From Isochrysis galbana (lineage: Eukaryota; Haptophyta; Isochrysidales; Isochrysidaceae): a stretch of 64,000 nt of DNA. Below are positions 30,612 through 42,705 of the stretch, piece by piece (within the stretch, counting starts at the first letter, position 1; every line of letters starts with the position of its first letter). The position numbers were made by a program, and so were the translations under genes. A model generated the notes under the pieces. The model did not search any database, was not told where the DNA came from, and worked only from the letters and a program-made list of their open reading frames with translations. The stretch spans positions 4,661,587 through 4,725,586 of the forward strand of contig CM030934.1 in assembly GCA_018136815.1 (NCBI GenBank), in the 5' to 3' direction.

Positions 30612-32321
30612 ATGCTGCCGTCGACGGCGCGGCTGCGGAGAGAGCGGCGCCGGAGTGCACTGCCGGTTCTGCTCGCGCTGCTTCTTGCGCTTTCTATCTG
30701 CTACATGATTATCTTCATCCACCGCGTCCGCCGCCATTCGGTCGCCGCCGACTCGCACGCACAAGCCGTCTCAATTGCGGCCGATGCATCTGCTGAATTG
30801 TCACGCCAAATTGAGGGCTTCGAGAAACAACATGCTGAATGGGCCCAACATGCCGCTGCGCGCACAGCGGCCGCAGGGAGCGGATATCGCTCGATGCGTG
30901 CCAAGCGCCGAGGGAGCCGGCGGGCGAGCGCAACGGCTGAAGATTCGGGCGCCAACGTGACAAGCGCAATTGACGTGTCTTCTGACAGCGCACTTCCGGG
31001 ATCGGAGGGATGCAGCAGCGATCCTGGGAAGGGGTGCATGCCCTCGCCAGCCGTCATCATCATGTCACATGACCGTGCCGATATGCTCAAACGATCTCTC
31101 GGGCAGCTGTGTGACATGCGCATGCACCGTGAGTTCGTGTTCTATGTTTCGGAGGACTCCGGACGTCCCGAGCTGAATGATGTCGCGAAGAGCGCGGGCT
31201 GTATGACGGAGATGCTGCATTTTACACAGCCCGCTGGCGCTCGCTTCAAGGGCGGATTTGCTGGAAGCGGCTATGCCAAGATTTTGCGACACTTCCAGTT
31301 TGCTCTCGGCGCCGTGCTTGGTGCACCACCATCTGGGCGCGGCCATACGCATGCAGTGGTATTTGAGGATGACTTGTTGCTTTCTCCAGATACTCTGCTT
31401 TACTTTTGGTCAACGGCCTGGCTGCTCGAGCACGACCCTTCACTATGGTGTGTATCTGCATGGAATGATCAGGGCTACCCTCATGTGGCAATCGATCCGT
31501 CAGCCCTGGGCCGAACGGACTATTTCCCGGGATTGGGCTGGATGATCACGGGCAAGCTGTGGCGAGAAGAGCTAGCCCCAAAGTGGCCGAGAACGGCGAC
31601 CACGGGGTGGGATCATTGGATGCGGCTGTCTTCTACCTCGCAGGGTCGCGAGTGTATTCGGCCTGAGGTCCCGCGCACCCGCCATGCATCCACGCGCGGC
31701 ACAAACGTCAAGGACAACCGACCGTTTGAGGCGTTTGCATTCGAGAGAATAGGGGTGCACACATTTGGCGATCTGCACGGGCTTCTGAGGCCGATGTTCG
31801 ACGCATCGATGGCCAAGCTCTTTGCGTGGCCTACTGTTGTACATGAGTGGCCCGGGCCTGTTAGGCTTTCAAGAGGGGGCTCAGCAACCACTTGGCTGTC
31901 GGGGTTGTCGGAGGGCGAGACCCTTACCCTCACCTACACGCGTGAGAGATACCGCGAGATGGCTACAGCCCTTGGCTTGTGGAAAGAATCTCCACGGGGC
32001 ACGCACAACGGCACGATTGTGCTTCACACGCCAGCAGGCGCGACGGTCATCCTTGCGGATCGGCGCAAGTGCCCGTGGTTGGGCGCTGAGCATACCATGC
32101 TGCCAATGCCAGGATTTGTGGAGATTGCTGCACAGCCAGGAGTCTCCTGTGCGACGACGTGCGCTAGTAAAGTGGATTCACAGGGCACGACCATGAAGTG
32201 TGACCCAGCACAGCTCGAATTCAGTCACAACTGCGAGGCCCTCGCGCGATTTTTTGCATGCGAGGCGGGTTGTGGGCATCAGGTGAGCGTGCCAACAGAT
32301 GCCGCTCCGCAAGACTTGTGA
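30612..32321 (+). CDS. GT13-family glycosyltransferase (MGAT1 / POMGNT1-like), Golgi type II membrane protein
   Basis: The start at 30612 gives 569 residues with a short basic cytosolic end (RLRRERRRSA) and one membrane anchor (LPVLLALLLALSICYMIIF, about residues 17-35). A Ser/Ala stem follows, then the catalytic domain from about 148 (PSPAVIIMSHDRADMLKRSL). GT13 hallmarks: VVFEDDLLLSPDTLLYF with the metal-binding EDD at about 252-254, LWCVSAWNDQGY, RTDYFPGLGWMITGKLWREE, and WDHWMRL with GRECIRPEVPRT. Such enzymes add beta-1,2-GlcNAc to mannose on N-glycans (MGAT1) or O-mannose glycans (POMGNT1); the acceptor cannot be told here. The last 110 residues are an extra domain ending in a Cys-rich module (CATTCASKV, C...NCEALARFFACEAGCGH), not part of classical MGAT1. 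Intronless. Confidence 0.9.
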   Translation: MLPSTARLRRERRRSALPVLLALLLALSICYMIIFIHRVRRHSVAADSHAQAVSIAADASAELSRQIEGFEKQHAEWAQHAAARTAAAGSGYRSMRAKRRGSRRASATAEDSGANVTSAIDVSSDSALPGSEGCSSDPGKGCMPSPAVIIMSHDRADMLKRSLGQLCDMRMHREFVFYVSEDSGRPELNDVAKSAGCMTEMLHFTQPAGARFKGGFAGSGYAKILRHFQFALGAVLGAPPSGRGHTHAVVFEDDLLLSPDTLLYFWSTAWLLEHDPSLWCVSAWNDQGYPHVAIDPSALGRTDYFPGLGWMITGKLWREELAPKWPRTATTGWDHWMRLSSTSQGRECIRPEVPRTRHASTRGTNVKDNRPFEAFAFERIGVHTFGDLHGLLRPMFDASMAKLFAWPTVVHEWPGPVRLSRGGSATTWLSGLSEGETLTLTYTRERYREMATALGLWKESPRGTHNGTIVLHTPAGATVILADRRKCPWLGAEHTMLPMPGFVEIAAQPGVSCATTCASKVDSQGTTMKCDPAQLEFSHNCEALARFFACEAGCGHQVSVPTDAAPQDL

Positions 32322-33160
32322 GATCGCTTTTGTTCTGGGCCAGGAAAGTGTGCTCCCACAATGCCCGAAGGTGCTTGTGTGGACACATACATCACACAGA
32401 TTACAGACAACATCCAATCTCTGAACCCCGAAGTTACCCTTCGGCCTACCCGCTTTGCAAGCATTTTGACAGCCACCTCACCGGTGCAGCTCGTCGCTTT
32501 GCCCTTGCTCGGTTTGGCTCTTCCACCTGCAGAGCTGGCACGGCTCTCGCGCTGCCTTGACACTCCGCTTCCCTTTTTGGTTGCCCTACACTTAGGTTGG
32601 TACCGAACTTCCTGCATACGTGCATGACTCGTCACTCGACACATACCAGCAATGCCTGATCTCCGATATTGCCCTGTCATCGTGCTCCGCCGCGTATGCC
32701 AAGACGTCGCGCTTGTGCAGATGCGTACCCACGTAAGTGTATGCGTGAGCGGCTGAGGCTTGTCCATCATCGTAGATTTTCTTAAAAGATTACCCCTCCG
32801 GCACCCTGTTGTTGAGAAGCGGGAGCGTCTAGCGACCTGCTGAGAAGGAAAGGGCGATCATCTAGTGACCCAAGTACACGTCAGGACACTGCAGCCCACC
32901 ACCTAGGCGTCGAAGCAGCAGTGCACGCACGGTCACCAATGGCCAGTCGCTTTACCCGTTCGGGATGCGTACTCGCATCCGCTCTCTCCCCCAAGCAACA
33001 ATAGGCCACGGGCCGGCAGCACTGCGCTGCGTGCGGCGCGGCCGCCCGCACTAGCTGACGCGCGCCGCGCGCCCGCATGGCGCCTGAACGCCTGCATGCG
33101 CGTTCGCACTGCACGCGCAATTGCTGCATTGGGCTCATTGCGCACCGCACGGCGCACGGG
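32322..33160. other. 3' flank of the GT13 gene, no gene supported
   Basis: Only Arg/Ala-rich frames. No clear repeats apart from the element starting at 33161. Confidence 0.4.
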
Positions 33161-33700
33161 AAAACTATTGTAATAGTTTTAGCGATGGAGCACGCGCCGA
33201 CGGCTCCCACCTCCCAGTCCACCGCAGTCACGACGCCCTGCACGGGACCACCCGAAGCCGCCGGAGCCAAAGCGCGCGCAGGCCGCCGCCCCCGCCGCCG
33301 ACGACGTCGACATGCTGCCACCACCTCCTCCCGGCCAAACCACACAGAGGGAGGGAACAGGCAAAGTCCTGTTCCCCTCAAACCAACAGAGCCAGGCATA
33401 GGCTCTGCCGCCCACAACCTCCACCTCCACCTCGCCCCCCATACAAGGACTCCCCATGGCCATGGGGGTGGCAGCAGGTTCCCCTCAGACCAACAGAGCC
33501 AAGCATAGGCTCTGCCGCCCACAACCTCCGCCTCGCCCCCCATCCCCCCATACAAGGACTCCCCATGGCCATGGGGTGTAGCAGCTCTGCTGCCACCCCC
33601 ATGGAGGCGACGTCCTACCATCAGTGCACCCCTAGTGCCTAGTGGGCGGGCACTTCACACAACAATCAATCATTGGGGCCTTTGCGGCTTCCAACAACAA
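33161..33700 (+). mobile_element. Hairpin-headed repeat family, copy 2
   Basis: AAAACTATTGTAATAGTTTT at 33161-33180 is an inverted repeat (AAAACTA with TAGTTTT, six-base loop). ATGGAGCACGCG follows at 33185. The ORF (MEHAPTAPTS...) is Pro-rich with an Arg cluster (GRRPRRRRRR). A piece of about 110 bp with CCAACAGAGCCA, GGCTCTGCCGCCCACAACCT and CATACAAGGACTCCCCATGG is tandemly doubled (33366-33475, 33478-33585). The later CCATCAGTGCACCC...GGGCACTTCACA matches the copy at 63.4 kb. The 3' boundary is uncertain. Confidence 0.6.
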
Positions 33701-34180
33701 CACAGCACACAGCCAAGACAAGAAGCGTTCATTTGTGCCTTATCTTTATGCCTGCAACTGATGAATACTATCATGTACTACTACTACCCAGTACCAGTAC
33801 TCAGTGAGTGCAAGAGAGGTGGATACAATACCTTCGGTGCGACCTAAATAAAGACGACATCATACATCATCACTCAACTCAAGAAGACATTGCAAGAGAT
33901 AAGGGACCCTGCGGTCAACACAAAGTATGACTTTATCATACGTGAGAATGAGAGAATGACACACTCAATCAAGTCTGTAGAGGAGAAGTTGCAAGCTGCA
34001 AGCTTTCATCTTTCATGTAGTCATGTAGTATAACTAAAAGCTGCATGACGTACAGTAAACTCGTGGATGAGCTCTTAAAAACCTGCACAACATCTACTAT
34101 GAATACGAAGACGTCATCGACGCTCCTATACACGAAAGGGCTGGGGGCTGGGGGCTCTTGATAGGGGGGTCCAGTCTTCC
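33700..34180. other. Spacer, no gene supported
   Basis: AT-richer than the surroundings, with short ACTACTACTACC repeats. Nothing recognised. Confidence 0.35.
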
Positions 34181-34256
34181 TCTGTTCTTTTTTTTTACTG
34201 TTTGCTTCTTTTACTGTTATTTCTTTTTGCCTCTGAGACATCGCGAATGCGACAGC
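34180..34256 (-). repeat. Fragment of the SINE-flank repeat
   Basis: CTTTTACTGTTATTTCTTTT, TGCCTCTGAGACATCGCGAA, TGCGACA match 13270-13335 and 14055-14118. The SINE body itself is absent. Confidence 0.75.
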
Positions 34257-34369
34257 CTTTCATTCTCAACGGGACGACTGCAAAGGTTCGCCCCCCCCCC
34301 CCCCCCCCGTGCTTTTCCCTGGTATGTCTTCAATGTATATGCTACATTGGCGGCTAACTGGGTTTTCAC

Positions 34370-34560
34370 CGCGATGAGCTTGTGGGGAGTGGGGAGTTCT
34401 AACGGGAGCCGGGGGCCTGCGAGGGCGAGGGGGGAAATATAATCAGGTGCACAGTTTTGTGCGCCTTGGGTTATAACGCGGTCATGTGTGTCGCGGCTTG
34501 GCGTGTTGGTGCATGGCTAGTGGCAGTAGCGGCACTAATATTCAATTGTTTTATTCGCTC
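34370..34560 (+). repeat. 3' end of a hairpin-family element
   Basis: GAGCTTGTGGGGAGT, GGGAGCCGGGGGCCTGCGAG, GGCTAGTGGCAGTAGCGGCA and TTCAATTGTTTTATTC follow the 3' end of copy 1 (3380-3565) in order. Confidence 0.6.
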
Positions 34561-34842
34561 GGGATTAGGCCGCGCGAATACAATCTTCAAATCCAAGCAC
34601 AAGCACGAAAACACCAACAGGAGAACGGTGAGCCTGCAACAGCGGGTATACGAGCGCCCCTCCTGAGAATCTCGCTCTCGCAGACCTACGCAGCCTACCC
34701 CGAGTTGAATAGACGGAATTTAGTCCGATGAGCGGCTGACTCCAAAGCAAAGGATTAACCTGTGTATGAACAAAGTGCTTGTCGCGACGAACTCTTCGCC
34801 CCTGCCCCCCTCCCAAATTCAGCGCAGCATGTGCTAGTCTGC

Positions 34843-36589
<1,747 letters not shown>

Positions 36590-36599
36590 TCAGCGAATC

Positions 36600-37620
36600 A
36601 AGCTAGAGACGCGCCGCGCCGCGCGAATGAGGGGCGAGGACAGAGGAGAGTGAAGGGGGAGCGGTTGGGGGGGGGGGGGGGGGCGAGGGCGCACTCGGCG
36701 CCGAGAGACGCGCCGCTAGAGACGAGCGGGGGGGGATGAGAGCGGGCGGGGCGGGGGGGAGGGGGGGGGGGGGGGGGGGAGGGGGGGAGGGTCGGGGCCG
36801 TTGAGGGGAGCAAGGCGGCAGGCTTTTGCTGGTAGCTGAGATACATACTCTAGTAGAGTACCCTACTCTAGAGACTCTAGATAGAGGGGCTAGATGTCAT
36901 CTTACTACGACGTAGTAGATGTAAAAAAACTCAAGCAAATTCCTGATACATATGCTACATGCTACATGCTAACTGTACGGTTTGAGGCTGTGCGCTCGTG
37001 CTCGTGCTACTCCCTACTCCCTACCACCTACCCTTACCTACCAACGCCGCCCTTCCCCTCAAGACGACGCCCTACGCGAGCTGCAGCGGCTGCCCAAAGG
37101 GCCGGTATGCCGCGGAGGCCGAATGCCGGGATCAGGGACATCAAAAGGTGCAACCTGAACGTACCTGCTGATAAGCTACTGTGAATAGGATGGATTGTGT
37201 CCTATCTAGATATCAGGGTCTGGAAGAAATCTGCTATCTAGATAGATATAGATATAGATATAGATACCAGCCCTTCGCTATCTCGCTATCTATCTAGTAT
37301 CTAGTATCTGTATCTAGCACTCTAGCACGGATAGCAGATAGATATAGATATAGATACTGAATACTGATACTGGTCCGAACAGGCCGTCAGTACTGATATC
37401 AGTGCTGATGCATCAGTATCAGCTCCCTGAGGGTGTCGCATTCGCGAATCGACACTCGTTAGGCTTCGCTCTTCTCTTCGTCGTTCGGTATTTATCGTTA
37501 TAATTCTCTCGTTCTCGTTCTCGGTCAAAAGCTTCGCTTGGATGCATGGGATCGTGGGTTGTGGAGCGCCCTCTCTCTTCCTCTCGAAAGAGAAGGGAAG
37601 TTTCCCCACCTTTCTTCCTC
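36600..37620. repeat. Homopolymer G tracts and TAGATA microsatellite
   Basis: G runs at 36668-36681 and 36757-36790 lie 5' of RUVBL1. At 37195-37360 there are AGATATAGATATAGATA and CTATCTAGTATCTAG motifs. At 37370-37410 short GTACTGATATCAGTGCTGAT palindromic repeats occur. No gene is supported. Confidence 0.7.
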
Positions 37621-37622
37621 CC

Positions 37623-38282
37623 AGGCGCCTCGCAGATAGGTTTAATTTGCTATCTCCCCTGCGGTTCTTTATCTGCTTCTGGGGGCAATCAGGTTTAATT
37701 TGCGACCTCTTCGCATCTCCCCCTTAGGCACATCGCACTCCTTTCGTCTTATTTGGTAGGTCTCTTGGAATCCTGCGTAGCAAGATTGCCCCTCGATTCC
37801 GTTATGGTGCGATTCCCGTTCCAGACAAGATCGCCGACAGATCGCCCTTTGATCGTCGTCCGTTGTTGTCTGATCGGAGTGTTTGGGTTTGATTTCAGTC
37901 GAGTTATGTGAGAAAGTCGTGGGGCGAGAGTCGGGGTGTTTTCCTGGGTGTCGTTGTCCGTCGTCCTGTCGTCAGTCGTCATCCGTCGTCGCTCTCGCTC
38001 TCGTCGCTCTCGCTCTCGTAACACTCAGACCTTACAATCCCTCCTCACCTCGCCAGCCCCTGCCACCACAGCCCTCCTCACACTCACCCTCGCCTTTCGC
38101 CGCTCGTTCCATGTCGCTTTCGCCGCCGTCCTCGCCCTCGCTCAAGCCCGCCTGCCCGCCTTCCTCTGCTGACGGGCTTCAGCCCGTCAGCACCTCTGAA
38201 GTCGTCTCCTCCGCCGCGCCTGCCGCCGGCATGCATCCTTCCTCATTGCCCTCAGGCCCTATGGGCCAGCCCAATTCGTCAG
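37623..38282 (+). repeat. 660-bp direct repeat, left copy
   Basis: From GGCGCCTCGCAGATAGG to CCCAATTCGTCAG this is essentially identical to 38898-39557. The 615 bp between the copies hold the rest of a Pro/Ser-rich ORF. It is either a tandem duplication or the terminal repeats of a small LTR-like element; I cannot decide. Confidence 0.9.
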
Positions 38283-38914
38283 GTGTAGAATCCTATCCGG
38301 TGCGTCCCGCGCTGGACGTCTCAATGGGGGTCACCCCCACCTCTGCAGAGTCGGGCATCATGCCTGCCCTGCCCCCTTTCTCCTCTTCGGACGGTCATCC
38401 ACCACCACCTTCACAGGGGGAGGTGATGCCCTCCCTCGCCTCTCCTCCTGATCTCTCTGCGGTGCCTCCGCCATCATCTCCGCCTTCACCGCCGGAGTCC
38501 GTCGGAGACGGGTCCAAGCCCGAGTCTTTCCAGGGTGAGGATAATCCTCTGGAGGGATCCCTCCACTCGTCCCGCGCATGCCTCGAGGCACCGCCACCCC
38601 TGCCATCGGACTCGGAGGCCGCCTATGAGCCCTACCATCCCTCGCTCGAACGCCTCTCGGTCGCCTCGGTCGCCCCAAGTCAGCCGTCTCGTTGTGAGGA
38701 GGCCCCGGGCCTGCTGCCCGACTCCCTTCTTCATCTCTCTCCTTCTCCACCGTCTGCTACGGTCCCGCCGCCAACTTCTTCGGCTTCACCGGGGCTCAAC
38801 CCCGTCGAGCTGCGCTATATCGAGCTCATGCAGTCCATGGCCGCGCAATTCTCTCAGCAGCTCGCCGCGGTCACCAACGCGATCGAGCGGGGCCGACTGG
38901 CGCCTCGCAGATAG
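37883..38914 (+). CDS. Pro/Ser-rich ORF with C-terminal coiled coil, element-encoded?
   Basis: The ATG at 38111 (MSLSPPSSPS) is a likely start; the frame is open from 37883. The product is very rich in Pro and Ser with no fold in the first 230 residues. A short amphipathic helix (RYIELMQSMAAQFSQQLAAV) follows near the end. This layout, disordered then helical, recalls the N-terminus of gag-like or ORF1-like proteins, but no capsid or zinc knuckle is seen. The stop lies at the start of the second direct repeat, so the original 3' part may be lost. Confidence 0.35.
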   Translation: MGLISVELCEKVVGRESGCFPGCRCPSSCRQSSSVVALALVALALVTLRPYNPSSPRQPLPPQPSSHSPSPFAARSMSLSPPSSPSLKPACPPSSADGLQPVSTSEVVSSAAPAAGMHPSSLPSGPMGQPNSSGVESYPVRPALDVSMGVTPTSAESGIMPALPPFSSSDGHPPPPSQGEVMPSLASPPDLSAVPPPSSPPSPPESVGDGSKPESFQGEDNPLEGSLHSSRACLEAPPPLPSDSEAAYEPYHPSLERLSVASVAPSQPSRCEEAPGLLPDSLLHLSPSPPSATVPPPTSSASPGLNPVELRYIELMQSMAAQFSQQLAAVTNAIERGRLAPRR

Positions 38915-39557
38915 GTTTAATTTGCTATCTCCCCTGCGGTTCTTTATCTGCTTCTGGGGGCAATCAGGTTTAATTTGCGACCTCTTCGCATCTCCCCCTT
39001 AGGCACATCGCACTCCTTTCGTCTTATTTGGTAGGTCTCTTGGAATCCTGCGTAGCAAGATTGCCCCTCGATTCCGTTATGGTGCGATTCCCGTTCCAGA
39101 CAAGATCGCCGACAGATCGCCCTTTGATCGTCGTCCGTTGTTGTCTGATCGGAGTGTTTGGGTTTGATTTCAGTCGAGTTATGTGAGAAAGTCGTGGGGC
39201 GAGAGTCGGGGTGTTTTCCTGGGTGTCGTTGTCCGTCGTCCTGTCGTCAGTCGTCATCCGTCGTCGCTCTCGCTCTCGTCGCTCTCGCTCTCGTAACACT
39301 CAGACCTTACAATCCCTCCTCACCTCGCCAGCCCCTGCCACCACAGCCCTCCTCACACTCACCCTCGCCTTTCGCCGCTCGTTCCATGTCGCTTTCGCCG
39401 CCGTCCTCGCCCTCGCTCAAGCCCGCCTGCCCGCCTTCCTCTGCTGACGGGCTTCAGCCCGTCAGCACCTCTGAAGTCGTCTCCTCCGCCGCGCCTGCCG
39501 CCGGCATGCATCCTTCCTCATTGCCCTCAGGCCCTATGGGCCAGCCCAATTCGTCAG
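38898..39557 (+). repeat. 660-bp direct repeat, right copy
   Basis: Nearly identical to 37623-38282, including the start of the ORF. After CCCAATTCGTCAG the two copies diverge at once (GTGTAGAATCC versus AGGGCTGATG). Confidence 0.9.
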
Positions 39558-39684
39558 AGGGCTGATGTACTAATATCTAATATCGTCAGTATCAGTATCA
39601 GTACAAGTACAAGGCTGCTATAAGCTATCATTATAACTTAAAAACCAGCGGCGCCAACCTACTTTTATAAGTGGGGGTCAACAA

Positions 39685-39960
39685 CTATCGGTAAAACGAT
39701 AGGGTCATGGAGCGTGCGCCGCCTCCCTCCCTCGCTGCCGCCGCCCTCGCCGCGATGGACGAAGCAATGGCAATGATGGACACGCCGTTGTCGCGGCGAA
39801 GCGACCGCGCCAGGACGACCCACCCAGCCAGGTGGGCACGGGAGCCGGCGGGCCACGCCCGCGCATCACGCATCACCGCGAACACGGCGAGCAAGGCCGC
39901 CATGCTGGCAGTAGACAACATGCAACACATCTTCATCACAATCCACAGCCACACCAGCCA
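39685..39960 (+). mobile_element. Hairpin-headed repeat family, copy 3
   Basis: CTATCG (39685-39690) and CGATAG (39697-39702) pair around a six-base loop. GGTC then ATGGAGCGTGCGCC at 39707. The ORF (MERAPPPSLA...) has GCGAAGCGACCGCG, as in copies 1 and 4, and ends at 39962 beside the next element, which probably truncated it. Confidence 0.6.
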
Positions 39961-39961
39961 C

Positions 39962-40423
39962 TAGGGGTTGGCAAAAATATCCAAAAAATCGGACTCAAAT
40001 ATCCAGCAAAAATATCCGCAAAATATCCGCCAAGCTACCCAAATATCCAGGAAAATATCCGGCTCATGCGCTATAAATAGCAACACGCGTTCACGCGCTA
40101 TAGCTGTTGCGCCATGCTCGTGTGCCGGGGCTGCGGCGGGGATTGCTTTGATTTTCGAGCTCTAGCTCTAGTCTAGCTCTAGCTAGCCTTCATGTTCCTT
40201 CATACAACTACATTTGACATTTGTTTGTGATTGATGGTTGCCCCCCCCCCCCCCGTCCCCCCCTTCCCCCCCCCCCCTCAAAAAAGGCTAAAATTATCCC
40301 CCCACCCCCCCACCCCCCCCCACCCCCCCCAAATATCCAGGAAGTATCCGAGATATATGCATTTGGGACCCCCCGAGAGATATCCAAGACAAATATCCGG
40401 ATAAAGATGCCTACCCCTAGGGG
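39962..40423. mobile_element. hAT-like MITE with AAATATCC motifs
   Basis: The left end CTAGGGGTTGGCA and right end TGCCTACCCCTAG form an imperfect inverted pair. Next to the ends lie at least nine AAATATCC motifs (39970-40060 and 40330-40405). The middle is C-runs and CACCCCCC repeats. A smaller relative sits at 8254-8425. No clear target duplication. Confidence 0.6.
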
Positions 40424-40800
40424 GGGGTGGGCAGCCTCCTCACCTCTCTCCATGCCCGCCGCTGGCGCCAGCGCGCCGGCGCGCCAGAGCAGTCACCGGG
40501 TATTGCGACCGAGGCCAAGGCTCGTGGCTCGTGAATTACGTAAACGAGCTTTTGTTTATCACATAAACAGCCAGTCGACCTATCAGGACTCCCGCTTTCC
40601 CGCCCAGTGTACTGATGTTGGTAAAACAGTTCCCGCGCGCATTTTTCGCGCGCGCCACCCCCAGGGGGCACCCAAATGTCCCAGGACATTTCGGGACATG
40701 TCCTTTTGACAAAACAGCCCCAAATGTCTTGTTGACTGTCCGGACATTTTGGCCAGGGCCTAGTGCTAGTGCAAGCCGCCCGCTACCGAATAAAACCCCA
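40424..40800. other. Spacer with GGACATT motifs
   Basis: 40670-40755 has repeated (G)GGACATTT/AAATGTCC motifs in both directions, which could be another subterminal repeat cluster. No gene. Confidence 0.4.
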
Positions 40801-40948
40801 TGCACTGAGACCCTAAGTAGAGCACGAGGGGACGAGTCGCAAGGCAGGTAAAAAGTGTGATCAGGGAAGCGGGCGTGGGGCGTGGCTACGAGCTACGAGA
40901 TAGATGTGTAGGGCCGCGCGCGCTAGCGAGAATATTATGAAGTTTTTT
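40790..40948 (+). mobile_element. LINE tail
   Basis: CACGAGGGGACGAGTCGCAA, GGCAGGT, GCGGGCGTGG, GGGCCGCGCGCGCTAGCGAG and AATATTATGAAGTTTTTT follow the LINE 3' end (10220-10356) in order. No target duplication recognised. Confidence 0.7.
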
Positions 40949-41542
40949 CTTCACACTTGACTTGCAATACGCAATACTACTGCAATACTATGAATATCAT
41001 CACGCATGCAACAAGAAAATATATCAGTTCGGCATCATACTTTTCCAAAAAAAAATCACTGTACACACAACTCCAAGCCAAAGAAATGTAGGTGGCTAAC
41101 ACGCATCACCGCATCACCAACAAAAATCACTTGTGTTAATGGCAGGCTCCGACAGGCACACCACATGATATTTGACGAACCTAATACATCAGAGTGACAT
41201 TCACCTGAATTAATAGCAGCCTGGTAGGGTAATGACAGTGCCATATAGGAAGTTAATAGAAAGTGGGACGACAATTACATATGACTCTTATGGGAGCAGC
41301 TCTGTTGTAAAATATCTGTGCACTGGAAGCACGAGGCCGTCGAGGCGCGGAAGTTTCCGTATACAGCTAGAGGGATATAGATGGAAATGCACTTGTGAAG
41401 ACATTTATTGCTTTCCGGACGATCGGCGCAAACCCACCGGACGAGTGCGCAAGGAGAAACCTTTTCTGTTGCATTTGTAGTACTGTAGAAAAAGAAGAAT
41501 GACAAGATCGCATATGCCTTCGATGTGTCACTACTCAGATGG
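40949..41542. other. AT-rich spacer, no gene supported
   Basis: Clearly AT-rich compared with the neighbours. Frames are short. No motif. Confidence 0.35.
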
Positions 41543-42062
41543 CTACATCGCCGGGGGCGGACGAATGCTATCTCTTCGTCGTTCTTCACATTCGCCACGG
41601 CGAGTACGTAATTGTCCCTGTAGAATGGCAAGAAGGGCCAGCCAAGGGCCAGCTGATGTTAGAATAGGAAATGGGCAGTTGTGGGAGACTGCTGCTTGCG
41701 CTCTTCCCAAAATCTTGCGTACTCGATGGCGTGCAAAGGCACAAGCCTTGCCAGATGACACCAACCTGCAACTCGGCTAATCGTGCTCGGAGGGCAACTA
41801 GCTCTGCCTCCTTGTCATTGGCCGCCAACCTCTTAGCACGGAGCTTGGAGCGGTCCTCATCAGCGGCTCGCTTCAGCTTGGCGGCAGCCTGAACAAACTC
41901 ACTCTTAGCGTCCTCCTCTTCGCGATTGTACTGGTCGTGCAGCTGGCTAAGTTGGGCCTTGATGCGAGCTGCCTCCCGCTTGGTCGCTTTGGTGTGCTCA
42001 ACCTTGCGCTGCAACCGCTTCTTGAGCATGCGCTCGTCCTCTTCAGGGTGGAGGTCGGCCAT
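41543..42062 (-). CDS. Small coiled-coil protein, two exons, unknown function
   Basis: Exon 1 is 42062-41766 (99 codons) and exon 2 is 41617-41543. The intron is GT-AG (CAG|GTTGGT...CTACAG|G), phase 0. The product of 123 residues is almost wholly helical and charged with heptad spacing (MLKKRLQRKVEHTKATKREA, ARIKAQLSQLHDQYNREEED, ELVALRARLAELQ) and ends GQLRTRRGECEERRRDSIRP. No known family is evident; it could be a tubulin- or chromatin-associated helper, but that is a guess. The second exon rests only on splice consensus and frame agreement. The next downstream ORF in another frame (41631-41275) is an alternative 3' end. Confidence 0.5.
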
Positions 42063-42486
42063 CCGCTCGCGCTTCAGACTGAATGAGTCCGACGGGAGAG
42101 ACAAGAGAGAAAAAACACTTGTACTAGAGGCTGCCGCTGCATGGGCATGCCCCATTTCTATGGGTGAAAAAGAAAATCGGCCCGTTGACAACTAGAGACT
42201 AGAGGTGGCTGCCACTGGATAAAAGGTGCCCCTAGGCATGCTGTGCGCCGACATGTGCTTTTTTTTTCTGATTGATGCACATGGTGACTCACAATGACAT
42301 TTTAGATACGCACGCGCACGGAACCAGGAGCCTCATGGACAGGCCCCAACGTCGGAGGCGGCGCCGGAGGCACAAACACCACTCTCAAGGCCCACAACGA
42401 GGGCACTAGCCACTGAAACGGGACTCTTGCGCCACTCCACACACTCTCTCTTCTTGCACCACCCTTTCTTCAAGTTCCCACAGTTG

Positions 42487-42696
42487 TCACATAACACATA
42501 ACATGAACCCCTCCCACGGACACGGAACAATCGCACACATGCACACATCCTTGCACGCTACGAAGGCGTCACGCCGAGCACGAGACCGCTGCTCCTCATC
42601 TTCGGCGCGCTTCTCCAGCCGCGCGGCCTTCTTTCTTTGAGCTGCATCCTCTACCTTTGCTGCCTCTTGCTGCCTCTTTTGCTTCTCTCCCCACAT
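42487..42696 (-). CDS. Possible exon of a charged coiled-coil protein
   Basis: MWGEKQKRQQEAAKVEDAAQ and RKKAARLEKRAEDEEQRSRA read as a strong charged helix that stops abruptly at GCGTGCAAGGATGTGTGC, where a GT donor could lie. The hAT element begins 10 bp upstream and may have cut off the 5' part. Weak evidence. Confidence 0.3.
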   Translation of the reverse strand: MWGEKQKRQQEAAKVEDAAQRKKAARLEKRAEDEEQRSRARRDAFVACKDVCMCAIVPCPWEGFMLCVM

Positions 42697-42705
42697 GTCC
42701 CTAAG

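Noticed and set aside
37623-39557. Firm call of an LTR retrotransposon
   Set aside because: Direct repeats exist, but no pol, no polypurine tract and no target duplication were found, and the repeat includes an ORF start.
39962-40423. Target duplication for the AAATATCC element
   Set aside because: Right flank is a G run and no 8-bp match to the left flank was seen.
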